Shown here: positions 1 through 5,760 of the stretch, one piece after another
Position numbering within the stretch: position 1 is the stretch's first letter
How the letters are laid out: each line of letters opens with the position of its first letter
From: Chloroflexota bacterium
GTDB taxonomy: Bacteria; Chloroflexota; Anaerolineae; Promineifilales; Promineifilaceae
Length of the DNA stretch: 11,032 nt
NCBI GenBank assembly: GCA_008501785.1
Contig: QQUD01000980.1
Coordinates: forward strand, 1-11,032
Direction: 5' to 3'
Notes under the pieces: generated by a model
The model's database searches: none
Seen by the model: the letters and a program-made list of their open reading frames with translations, nothing else
What the model was told of the DNA's origin: nothing
Position numbers and translations under genes: made by a program

Positions 1-482
1 ATGTGGTTATGCTCACAGGGGACAAGCACACCGTTGCCAAACGGATTGCCGCTGAAGTCGGTGTTGATGATGTGTATGCCGATCGGCTGCCGGAAGACAA
101 AGTGGATGCTGTGAAAGCTGTCCGCGAAAAATATGGGCCGGTGGCCATGGTGGGGGATGGTGTCAACGATGCGCCAGCATTGGCAACAGCAAATATCGGC
201 ATTGCGATGGGTGCGGCTGGCACGGATGTAGCGTTAGAAACGGCTGATGTGGTTCTCATGGCAGACGATCTCAACAAAATTCCATACGTGATGGGCCTCA
301 GCCGCGCTACCCGGCGCACATTAGCCGTCAATTTGGGCTTTGCACTATTCATGATTTTGCTAATGTTGGGTACGATTTTTGCTGCAAACCTGGCGCTGCC
401 GTTGGCGGTTATTGGGCATGAAGGCGGCACGGTGTTGGTCTCGCTCAATGGATTACGCATGTTAGGGTATCGACAGGCGTAG
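1..482 (+). CDS. P1B-type metal-transporting ATPase, C-terminal part (gene runs off the left edge)
   Basis: This is the last ~160 residues of a heavy-metal P-type ATPase, a membrane pump that uses ATP to expel transition-metal cations. The reading frame is open to the left edge (codons begin at base 3), so the start is not in the window. Visible motifs are TGDK at residues 5-8, the hinge motif GDGVNDAP at 51-58, and two terminal membrane segments at roughly 108-128 and 130-150. The last segment holds HEGGT (139-143) followed by a Leu-Asn-Gly-Leu-Arg tail. HEGGT in the final helix is typical of the P1B-4 subgroup (CoaT, CtpD and PfeT relatives, exporting Co2+, Fe2+ or Zn2+) rather than copper pumps. 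The partner SPC motif would lie upstream, outside the window. The feo genes 1.2 kb downstream make Fe(II) efflux attractive but unproven. Family assignment is sure; the metal is inferred. Confidence 0.93.
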   Translation, partial: VVMLTGDKHTVAKRIAAEVGVDDVYADRLPEDKVDAVKAVREKYGPVAMVGDGVNDAPALATANIGIAMGAAGTDVALETADVVLMADDLNKIPYVMGLSRATRRTLAVNLGFALFMILLMLGTIFAANLALPLAVIGHEGGTVLVSLNGLRMLGYRQA

Positions 483-501
483 TTTCTTTTTGATTTTTGT
501 G

Positions 502-560
502 AACACGGATAGAATGAACACGGATGGAGAAATTGAAGTCCGTGTTTTTCTATCCGTGTT
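502..560. repeat. Hairpin repeat, possible terminator of the ATPase gene
   Basis: The arms 502-524 and 539-560 are reverse complements apart from a small bulge, giving a stem of about 22 bp around a 14-nt loop. Each arm contains two copies of an ACACGGA core. A run of six T follows the stem (559-564), so transcripts from the ATPase gene could end here. The same ACACGGATA/ACACAGA vocabulary recurs in the hairpin at 2746-2824, so it is likely a dispersed intergenic repeat family that also serves as a terminator. Confidence 0.75.
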
Positions 561-591
561 TTTTGTTGATTGATTTGGAAGAAGATGATGT

Positions 592-1161
592 ATGGGTAAA
601 CGGCCGTTTCTAACCTACCAAACCCTCAACACATTGCCCGGTGCAACTGGCATCGTCTGTCTCTTCTTGGCAATAATTGTTGCTGCCATTGTTGTTTTTC
701 AAACGAAACATCAAACTCATCTGCGTGAAAACGGCATCGAAGTTAACGCTACCATTACCGACAAACGCATCATGCAGGTGAGTTCTGGCCGTGGGTATCG
801 CACCGATTATCAGATTTCAGTTATGTATTTTGATGATCCTTTAGCCGAACTGGGTGAGGATGCGCCAACTGAAGTATGGGATTTGGGTATGGGTATCGAA
901 ATTGAAATGCCTGTCATCGAAATTGGTGATTTCCATTCTGACGACATTTCAATCACTGAAGAGCGTTACCATTCACTGCGCGATGGGGGCGATCTTGCTG
1001 TCCTATACCTTCCTGAAAAACGAGACGAAGCATGGGTGGCAGATGCTGTGTACAACTATTCTGCCCGTGGCGGCTGGGTAGTAACGACAATTTTCATTCT
1101 GCTTGCTGGCCTGTTTTTATTTATTGCTATTCGAAAAAACACCAAAGCTGAGAAACCCTAA
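592..1161 (+). CDS. Two-TM membrane protein, DUF3592-like
   Basis: A 189-residue protein of unknown function. Predicted membrane segments lie at about residues 18-37 and 160-180, with a ~120-residue soluble domain between them. That domain has the DUF3592 layout: an ATIxxKR-like strand just after the first helix, an alternating Y-x-I-x-V-x-Y strand, and a late stretch of the kind 'GDLAVLYLPEK' resembling the G-x-x-V-x-V-Y-Y-x-P hallmark. It is less typical than the second copy at 5195. The start at 592 has GGAAGAAG at 577-584; the ATGs at 585 and 588 are out of frame. The palindrome AAACGGCCGTTT sits at codons 3-6. No partner is evident; the next gene is 560 bp away. Confidence 0.75.
   Translation: MGKRPFLTYQTLNTLPGATGIVCLFLAIIVAAIVVFQTKHQTHLRENGIEVNATITDKRIMQVSSGRGYRTDYQISVMYFDDPLAELGEDAPTEVWDLGMGIEIEMPVIEIGDFHSDDISITEERYHSLRDGGDLAVLYLPEKRDEAWVADAVYNYSARGGWVVTTIFILLAGLFLFIAIRKNTKAEKP
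600..607. repeat. ACGGCCGT palindrome, site 1
   Basis: Read in the frame K-R-P-F at the very start of the DUF3592-like gene; the perfect palindrome extends to 12 bp (598-609). By hand count the 50 bases to the left hold 14 G and 3 C, and the 50 to the right hold 7 G and 19 C. Confidence 0.9.
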
Positions 1162-1301
1162 AATCTAGGGCGTGTTGACATTTCGCAAAAGTGACGATTT
1201 AACCATCGGAGTTGGTTGTCATTCCGAGTAGCTTATGCCGGTAAGACCCAACACAAAATAAAGAAGAAACTTGTCCTGCAATTGTCATTCCGAAGTCTGC
1301 T

Positions 1302-1383
1302 GAGGAATCCTGCTTTGAGGCAAAGGATTATTGACAGACACGAAGCAAGATTTCTCACTCCGAAGACTGCGTTCGAAATGACA
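1302..1383. repeat. 82-nt direct repeat, copy 1
   Basis: This copy matches 1429-1510 at a spacing of 127 bp. The last 52 nt (1332-1383) differ from copy 2 (1459-1510) at only three positions. Within the copy, the two halves are partly reverse complementary around an AAGCAAGATTTCTC core, so the single strand could fold. Confidence 0.85.
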
Positions 1384-1428
1384 ACTTTCTTAGTAGAGCC
1401 TGTGCTGAGGCCCTGCGAAGTATCCGCC

Positions 1429-1510
1429 GAGGAATCTTGCTTTGAGTTCGGGGAATAATGACAGACACGAAGCAAGATTTCTCATTCCGAAGACTCCATT
1501 CGAAATGACA
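1429..1510. repeat. 82-nt direct repeat, copy 2
   Basis: Second copy of the unit at 1302-1383. The first 30 or so bases have diverged more than the last 52, with most changes around the TTTGAG segment. A third, partial and more degraded piece of the same vocabulary follows at about 1511-1550. Confidence 0.85.
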
Positions 1511-1662
1511 CGACTTCCTTGGTCGTCCGCTGAGAAATCTCTTCGACTGACACAATGTGGGTATCTCGTCAAAGAGCCTGCCCTGATCACAGCCGAACGG
1601 GTTGGAATAACAAATGTCAACAGTACAAAGCTAATCCATGTTTTGTTAAATCAATTTCACTG

Positions 1663-1691
1663 TTGCAATTTGTGTATAACAAAAGTAAAAT
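1663..1691 (+). promoter_or_regulatory. Probable sigma70-type promoter of the feo operon
   Basis: TTGCAA at 1663-1668 and TAAAAT at 1686-1691 are separated by exactly 17 nt. Transcription would begin near 1697-1700, giving a very short leader before the Shine-Dalgarno at 1712. The -10 element is overlapped by the palindrome at 1687-1710, the classic arrangement for repression by RNA polymerase exclusion. Confidence 0.55.
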
Positions 1692-1710
1692 TTTGATGTA
1701 TCAAAATTTT
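1687..1710. promoter_or_regulatory. Palindromic operator, likely the DtxR/MntR-type regulator's own site
   Basis: AAAATTTTGAT (1687-1697) and its exact reverse complement (1700-1710) flank a 2-nt GT centre, making a perfect 11+2+11 palindrome. Its size and AT-rich dyad suit a DtxR/MntR-family metalloregulator, and the next gene encodes one. It overlaps the -10 element and the expected transcription start, implying metal-dependent autorepression. The assignment rests on position and symmetry; the sequence does not match the classical DtxR box. Confidence 0.6.
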
Positions 1711-1711
1711 T

Positions 1712-1715
1712 GGAG
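1712..1715 (+). promoter_or_regulatory. Ribosome binding site that fixes the start of the regulator gene
   Basis: GGAG lies 6 nt before the ATG at 1722. An in-frame TTG at 1710 would overlap the operator and this Shine-Dalgarno, so 1722 is the better start. Confidence 0.75.
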
Positions 1716-1721
1716 TTGAGT

Positions 1722-2750
1722 ATGGTTAATCCAGCTATTGCTTTATTAGTTGCCGCTGTTATTGGCGGGTTGGTTGCCTTGATATGGTGGCCAGAAAAAG
1801 GAATATTGGCCCGTTGGCAGATTGCGAATCATTTGACAGAGCGGGTGCTGCAAGAGGATGCGCTAAAGCATATTCACAAGCGGGATATGAGTGGGCGGTC
1901 TTGCACGATGGAAAGCATTGCCGGAACGCTGCATATTAGCACGAATGATACGGCCGTTTTGCTCACATCCATGCAAAATGACGGACTGCTACTCATTGAA
2001 GATGGCAAGATTCACCTCACGCTTGCAGGACGAGATACGGCACTGCACATCATTCGTGCCCACCGGCTGTGGGAGCGCCATCTGGCCGAAGAGACTGGTT
2101 TTACGGAAACAGAATGGCATGCTCAGGCTGACTTACGTGAACACGCGTTGTCGCCGGATGAGTTGGATGCGTTGGCGTCCCGGCTGGGTAATCCGACACA
2201 TGATCCACATGGCGATCCCATTCCCACTGCCAGTGGTGAAATAGAGACGCATGGCGGTCAGCCATTGTCCCAACTGCCGTTGGATACACCGGCAATGATC
2301 GTGCATTTGGAAGATGAGCCAGATGTGGTGTATGCACAGCTTGTGGCCGAAGGGTTATATCCTGGCATGCCCGTGCGAGTCACGGAGCGGTCTGCCGAGC
2401 GTGTCCGCTTTTGGGCGAATGGGGATGAGCATATGTTGGCACCCATTTTGGCAAACAATATTTCGGTGGTGGAGACGGTTGTACCGGAAGAGATTGAGCT
2501 GGAAGCGGATGAGGTGTTGTCGAATGTGGGGGTGGGAGAAACGGCCGTTGTTACCAAATTGGCCCCTACCTGTCGCGGAGCCGAACGTCGTCGATTTATG
2601 GACCTGGGCATTCTTCCCGGCACACAAATTACCGCCGAAATTCGCAGCCCTGGTGGCGATCCCACTGGCTACCGCATTCGTGGCGCTGTCATCGCTTTAC
2701 GGCAAGAACAGGCAGGGCAAATTCGAGTAAAAAGAAGTAAGAATGAATAG
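1722..2750 (+). CDS. Membrane-anchored DtxR/MntR-type metalloregulator fused to FeoA
   Basis: A 342-residue fusion. Residues 4-22 are a strongly hydrophobic helix followed by WWPEKG, a membrane anchor that classical DtxR lacks. Residues ~40-105 form a winged helix, and 105-170 the DtxR dimerisation/metal domain, including the GDPIP stretch near 164-168. Aligned with DtxR, metal ligands appear kept at H114, E118, H133, E140 and H141, while the DtxR Cys102 position is Asp137, closer to the acidic residue in MntR. Residues ~180-250 resemble an SH3-like domain, and 270-336 are a FeoA domain with the RRRFMDLGILPG core. It probably senses Fe(II) or Mn(II), represses the operon, and supplies FeoA to the FeoB channel. 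The next gene starts 97 nt downstream across a hairpin. Domain identity is strong; in vivo metal and membrane topology are inferred. Confidence 0.85.
   Translation: MVNPAIALLVAAVIGGLVALIWWPEKGILARWQIANHLTERVLQEDALKHIHKRDMSGRSCTMESIAGTLHISTNDTAVLLTSMQNDGLLLIEDGKIHLTLAGRDTALHIIRAHRLWERHLAEETGFTETEWHAQADLREHALSPDELDALASRLGNPTHDPHGDPIPTASGEIETHGGQPLSQLPLDTPAMIVHLEDEPDVVYAQLVAEGLYPGMPVRVTERSAERVRFWANGDEHMLAPILANNISVVETVVPEEIELEADEVLSNVGVGETAVVTKLAPTCRGAERRRFMDLGILPGTQITAEIRSPGGDPTGYRIRGAVIALRQEQAGQIRVKRSKNE
1950..1957. repeat. ACGGCCGT palindrome, site 2
   Basis: Encodes T-A-V in the helix-turn-helix region of the regulator. Local skew change is weak: left 50 bases 13 G/11 C, right 50 bases 10 G/12 C, though C-rich codons continue for about 100 bases to the right. 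Confidence 0.9.
2541..2548. repeat. ACGGCCGT palindrome, site 3
   Basis: Encodes T-A-V at the entrance of the FeoA domain. Left 50 bases: 24 G/3 C. Right 50 bases: 12 G/15 C, with the first 22 bases holding 3 G/8 C, and C-rich codons persisting to about 2700. Confidence 0.9.
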
Positions 2751-2824
2751 GACACGGATAAACACAGAAAAACACAGATGAAACCAAAAAATCTGTGTTC
2801 ATCTGCGTTTTTCGGTGTTCTATT
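2746..2824. repeat. Long imperfect hairpin repeat between the regulator and feoB genes
   Basis: Arms 2746-2779 and 2791-2824 are each 34 nt and pair at 28 of 34 positions around an 11-nt loop. The left arm overlaps the regulator's stop codon. The arms contain ACACAGA and ACACGGATA words shared with the hairpin at 502-560, so this is a second member of the same family. No T-run follows, so it may only attenuate transcription into feoB or stabilise the 3' end of the upstream message. Confidence 0.75.
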
Positions 2825-2846
2825 TCTAAAAAAGTAGGACATTGAT

Positions 2847-3695
2847 ATGAAAGAGAATCGTCAATCGTCAATCGCCAATCATCAAGCATCTGATGCTTGT
2901 GCAACGTGTCCGGCACACAATGCGGGGAACTTGCTCAAGTTGGGTGTTGATATGGAAAACTGGGATTATGTGGTGGCGTTGGCCGGTAATCCCAACACTG
3001 GTAAAAGTACCGTTTTTAATGCACTAACCGGATTGCGGCAGCACACTGGCAACTGGCCTGGAAAAACGGTGACGCGTGCTGAAGGTGGATTCAGCTTTGG
3101 TGATCATCGTTACAAAATTGTAGATTTACCGGGTACCTATTCACTGCTTTCCACAAGTTTGGATGAAGAGGTGGCCCGTGATTTTATCTTGTTTGGGCAG
3201 CCGGATGTGACCATCATTGTGGTGGATGCGACCCGGTTGGAGCGCAATTTGAATTTAGCCCTGCAAGTGCTAGAAATTACCGATCGGGCGGTAATTTGCT
3301 TGAATTTGATGGATGAAGCCAAGCGGCACGGTATTGCAGTAGACGATCGGCGATTGGCGCGTGATTTGGGTGTGCCCGTGGTGCCGACGGCGGCGCGATA
3401 CGGTGAAGGGTTTGATTTGTTGCTGCAAGCGATTGCTGATGTGGCCACAGGTAAAACGGTTTGCAAACCACGTCGCATTAAAAATGAATCACCGGCAATT
3501 CGGCAGGCTTTGAAGAAGCTGGTGAGCCAGTTAACCACACTGTATCCGCAGTTACCAAATGCACGATGGGTAGCGCTGCGTTTGCTTGATGGCGATTTGC
3601 GCATAGCCGAGGCGCTGCGCAATGGCGAACTAGGCGATCTGACCAGTCAAGCCCCGGAAGAGGTGCAGAATTTACGCCTGGAGGTGATTTCATGA
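2847..3695 (+). CDS. feoB: FeoB GTPase domain as a separate protein (split FeoB, N-terminal half)
   Basis: A 282-residue cytoplasmic protein matching only the G domain and following helical region of FeoB. The G motifs are complete: G1 GNPNTGKST (47-55), the TGNWPGKT switch I region (67-74), G3 DLPG (93-96), G4 NLMD (153-156) and a G5-like TAAR at 181-184. GTP binding and hydrolysis would gate Fe(II) uptake by the membrane half, which begins in the overlapping next gene. Residues 1-36 are an extension with a CATCP segment (C18, C21). Start choice: AGGA at 2836-2839 sits 7 nt before the ATG. An in-frame ATG at 2952 would drop the extension, whose first part is encoded by tandem heptamers, but it lacks a good ribosome site. 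Usual FeoB is a single protein of about 700-800 residues. Confidence 0.93.
   Translation: MKENRQSSIANHQASDACATCPAHNAGNLLKLGVDMENWDYVVALAGNPNTGKSTVFNALTGLRQHTGNWPGKTVTRAEGGFSFGDHRYKIVDLPGTYSLLSTSLDEEVARDFILFGQPDVTIIVVDATRLERNLNLALQVLEITDRAVICLNLMDEAKRHGIAVDDRRLARDLGVPVVPTAARYGEGFDLLLQAIADVATGKTVCKPRRIKNESPAIRQALKKLVSQLTTLYPQLPNARWVALRLLDGDLRIAEALRNGELGDLTSQAPEEVQNLRLEVIS
2859..2886. repeat. Tandem heptamer run in the feoB 5' end
   Basis: Four consecutive 7-nt units, CGTCAAT, CGTCAAT, CGCCAAT and CATCAAG, lie just inside the coding region. They lead into the palindrome CAAGCATC-T-GATGCTTG (2883-2899). The unit length is not a multiple of three, so changes of one unit would shift the frame. Confidence 0.7.
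3680..3684 (+). promoter_or_regulatory. Ribosome binding site for the FeoB membrane half
   Basis: GGAGG sits 7 nt before the ATG at 3692, inside the end of the GTPase gene. With the ATGA overlap, it shows the second half is translated on its own and probably coupled to the first. Confidence 0.8.
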
Positions 3696-5164
3696 CAACA
3701 ATGCCTTTGACTTCTGATTCTATTCCGAGTGATGAGAATGACGCAGCTGTGGCTGTGGACGATGTGCTGAAAACGGCCGATTCATTGCGTTGGCAAATTG
3801 GCCGTAACTTTCATGAACGGTTGATGGAGGATATTTACACCGATGCTGCACAATTGGCAGATCGGGCGGTGACGCGTCCTGGTGAAAAACCGCGTTTTGA
3901 CCTGGATCGCACGATTGACCGGGTTGTGACCAGCCGCATTTGGGGATTTCCACTGATGATTTTGCTGTTTACGTTGGTCTTTTGGATCACAATTTCGGGT
4001 GCAAATGTGCCGTCAGGTTGGTTGGCGACATTGCTGCTGGATATGGGGCATCCATTTTTGAAGGGAATTTCGGCGACTATTGGGCTGCCTTGGTGGTTGG
4101 ATGGGCTGCTGCTGGATGGCATTTACATGGCAACGGCGTGGGTGATTAGCGTGATGCTGCCGCCGATGGCCATCTTTTTCCCGCTGTTTACGCTGTTGGA
4201 AGATTTTGGGTATTTGCCACGGGTGGCGTTTAACCTGGACAATGTTTTTAAGAAATCTGGTGCTCATGGCAAGCAGGCATTGAGCATGATGATGGGCTTT
4301 GGCTGTAACGCAGCGGGGATTGTGGCGACACGAGTGATTGACAGTCCGCGTGAACGACTGATTGCGATTATTTCGAATAATTTTGCGTTGTGTAACGGCC
4401 GTTGGCCCACTCAAATTTTAATCGCTACCTTGTTTATTGGCGGCATGGTTCCCGCGTATTTGGCGGGGCTGGTATCGGCGTTGGCGGTGGTGGGGATTGC
4501 GATGTTGGGCGTGCTGCTTACGTTTGCGGTTTCGTGGGGATTGTCGCGCACGGTGTTGAAGGGTGAAGTGTCCACGTTTAGTTTGGAACTGCCACCGTAC
4601 CGACCGCCGCGTGTGTGGCAGACGATTTATACATCGATGATTGATCGCACTATTTTTGTGCTGTGGCGAGCGATTGTGTTTGCTCTGCCTGCTGGGGCCG
4701 CGATTTGGTTGAGTGCGAATATCAACATTGCTGGCGTGAGCATTGCGGAGCATTTGATTACTTTTCTTAATCCAGTTGGTTGGTTGGTTGGTTTGAATGG
4801 CGTTATTTTGGTGGCGTACATTGTGGCAATTCCGGCGAATGAGATTGTGATCCCAACGATTTTGATGCTGACGGTGTTGGCTGCGGGCGTCACGGGGGCT
4901 GGTGAAGGGACTGGTGTCATGTTTGAATTGGACTCTGGTATGGAGACGATGGCGCTGTTTGATGCGGGGGGGTGGACGTTGTTAACGGCCGTTAACCTTA
5001 TGATCTTCTCCCTCATCCACAACCCATGTTCAACTACCATCTACACCATCTACAAAGAAACAGGCAGTCGCAAATGGACGCTGATTGCGTCTCTGCTGCC
5101 GGTCGTGATGGGTTTTGTAATCACGTTTTTGGTAGCGCAGATATGGTATTTGGTTGTAAATTAG
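3692..5164 (+). CDS. feoB: FeoB membrane channel as a separate protein (split FeoB, C-terminal half)
   Basis: A 490-residue polytopic protein matching the transmembrane part of FeoB. After a ~75-residue soluble linker come about ten membrane segments starting near residue 84. The first Gate domain has [10 protein letters not shown] (168-177), HGK (192-194) and GFGCN (202-206). It continues as LCNGRWP (233-239), where classical FeoB has a CSAR-type motif, and the later Gate has PANEIVIP in place of the usual AKE-containing stretch. These mark a divergent FeoB subfamily. Its gene overlaps the GTPase gene by four bases (ATGA) and lies in a different frame with its own strong ribosome site, so this is a genuine two-protein FeoB and not a simple frameshift. 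Function: Fe(II) permeation across the cytoplasmic membrane with the GTPase and FeoA partners. Confidence 0.92.
   Translation: MTTMPLTSDSIPSDENDAAVAVDDVLKTADSLRWQIGRNFHERLMEDIYTDAAQLADRAVTRPGEKPRFDLDRTIDRVVTSRIWGFPLMILLFTLVFWITISGANVPSGWLATLLLDMGHPFLKGISATIGLPWWLDGLLLDGIYMATAWVISVMLPPMAIFFPLFTLLEDFGYLPRVAFNLDNVFKKSGAHGKQALSMMMGFGCNAAGIVATRVIDSPRERLIAIISNNFALCNGRWPTQILIATLFIGGMVPAYLAGLVSALAVVGIAMLGVLLTFAVSWGLSRTVLKGEVSTFSLELPPYRPPRVWQTIYTSMIDRTIFVLWRAIVFALPAGAAIWLSANINIAGVSIAEHLITFLNPVGWLVGLNGVILVAYIVAIPANEIVIPTILMLTVLAAGVTGAGEGTGVMFELDSGMETMALFDAGGWTLLTAVNLMIFSLIHNPCSTTIYTIYKETGSRKWTLIASLLPVVMGFVITFLVAQIWYLVVN
3773..3780. repeat. ACGGCCGA, single-base variant of the palindrome
   Basis: This encodes K-T-A-D in the linker of the FeoB membrane half. 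It is the only CGGCCG I found in the window that is not followed by T, and may be a decayed site. Confidence 0.7.
4395..4402. repeat. ACGGCCGT palindrome, site 4
   Basis: Encodes N-G-R within the CNGRWP motif of FeoB, a different frame from the T-A-V sites. Left 50 bases: 12 G/8 C. Right 50 bases: 10 G/13 C, with the first 28 holding about 3 G/9 C. Confidence 0.9.
4981..4996. repeat. ACGGCCGT palindrome, site 5, extended to a 16-bp perfect palindrome
   Basis: GTTAACGGCCGTTAAC is a perfect 16-bp palindrome with the core at 4985-4992, encoding L-T-A-V-N. The skew switch is the sharpest in the window: left 50 bases 23 G/6 C, right 50 bases 2 G/19 C. Confidence 0.95.
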
Positions 5165-5194
5165 TACACTTTATCTACCAATGAAGTTAGCTTT

Positions 5195-5665
5195 ATGTTC
5201 GAAGCTGTTTTTGTAATTCCATTAATTATTTGTGCTTATGGTGTTTTTTTAGTAAAAGCCTGTTTGGTAATTTATTATTTGATTGCTCGAAACCGGTGGC
5301 GGTCAACGGATGGGAAAGTCGTTCATGCAAAAATTGTAAAGAAAAAAATTAGACGAGACAGGTTTAGATATTTCTATCAAACGCAGCTCGAATATGATTA
5401 TTTTGTTGATGATGTACTGTATCATGGACATCGTTTTTCTTTTGTTGAACGAATAAATTTTGGAAGAAACCCGGCTTATAGCAAAGATAATGCAGAGTTT
5501 ATCCTTAGATTTTATCCAGTTAATAGTGAAGTCTCTGTTTTATATAATCCCCGCAATCCATCACAAGCTGTTATAGAAAAAACCGTTGTCGATAGAAATA
5601 CAATTTTATTGTTTCTTGTCTATTTGGTGATGACAATGATGCTGATTTGTGTGTCTAGTGGTTAG
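5195..5665 (+). CDS. DUF3592 family membrane protein
   Basis: A 156-residue protein with the DUF3592 pattern: a first membrane segment at about 6-30, the RWRSTDGKVV strand just after it, a Y-x-Y strand followed by YHGHRFSF, the EVSVLYNPRNPSQAVIE hallmark, and a second membrane segment at about 137-154. Function is unknown for the family. It starts 30 nt after the feoB stop, possibly read through from the operon, but has only a weak Shine-Dalgarno (GAAG at 5183-5186). Base composition is clearly different from its neighbours: about 34-36% G+C in the stretch I counted (5281-5640) against about 57% in a sample of the adjacent feoB gene. It holds no ACGGCCGT site. This suggests recent acquisition or relaxed constraint. 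Confidence 0.82.
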   Translation: MFEAVFVIPLIICAYGVFLVKACLVIYYLIARNRWRSTDGKVVHAKIVKKKIRRDRFRYFYQTQLEYDYFVDDVLYHGHRFSFVERINFGRNPAYSKDNAEFILRFYPVNSEVSVLYNPRNPSQAVIEKTVVDRNTILLFLVYLVMTMMLICVSSG

Positions 5666-5712
5666 ATTGTCCTACCTTTTGCCTGAAAATTGACCCTATT
5701 CAACAGAGACAT

Positions 5713-5757
5713 TTTCCTTCAAAATACATACCATCTTGAATCAAGGATTGAAGGAAA
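5713..5757 (+). promoter_or_regulatory. Inverted repeat that could hide the ribosome site of the EamA gene
   Basis: TTTCCTTCAA (5713-5722) is the exact reverse complement of TTGAAGGAAA (5748-5757), which contains the AAGGA Shine-Dalgarno for the ATG at 5761. Pairing would close a 25-nt loop and mask the ribosome site. The stem is only 10 bp and AT-rich, so it is a candidate only. Confidence 0.4.
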
Positions 5758-5760
5758 TTC

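Larger units (their letters stand above)
1173..1622. mobile_element. Repeat block with terminal inverted repeats, MITE-like (gene-free)
   Basis: TGTTGACATTT at 1173-1183 and AAATGTCAACA at 1612-1622 are perfect 11-bp inverted repeats enclosing about 450 bp. No protein-coding gene is credible inside; the open frames there are short, overlapping and repeat-derived. The interior is built from motifs of the type GTCATTCCGAA, AAGCAAGATTTCTC and TTCGAAATGACA in both orientations, a composition known from dispersed non-coding repeats in several bacterial phyla. I see no target-site duplication outside the ends, so calling it one mobile unit is inference; it may instead be a pile-up of palindromic repeats. 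Confidence 0.45.

Noticed and set aside
1302..1510. CRISPR-like repeat pair
   Set aside because: There are only two 82-nt copies, with imperfect identity and a single 45-nt gap; no array or cas genes.
1663..1680. TTGCAA with TATAAC as promoter
   Set aside because: The spacing is only 6 nt; TAAAAT at 1686-1691 gives the proper 17-nt spacer.
1216..1696. Several overlapping open frames on both strands in the repeat block
   Set aside because: They have no good ribosome sites, overlap each other, and their peptides are translations of the GTCATTCCGAA-type repeats.
3137..3622. A 161-codon open frame antisense to the FeoB GTPase
   Set aside because: It is a shadow of a gene with all G motifs intact; no ribosome site or motif is seen.
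3685..3700. FeoB split as a sequencing frameshift
   Set aside because: The second half has GGAGG at the right distance from an ATG that overlaps the first stop as ATGA, which an accidental frameshift would not be expected to create. Only reads or relatives can fully exclude it.
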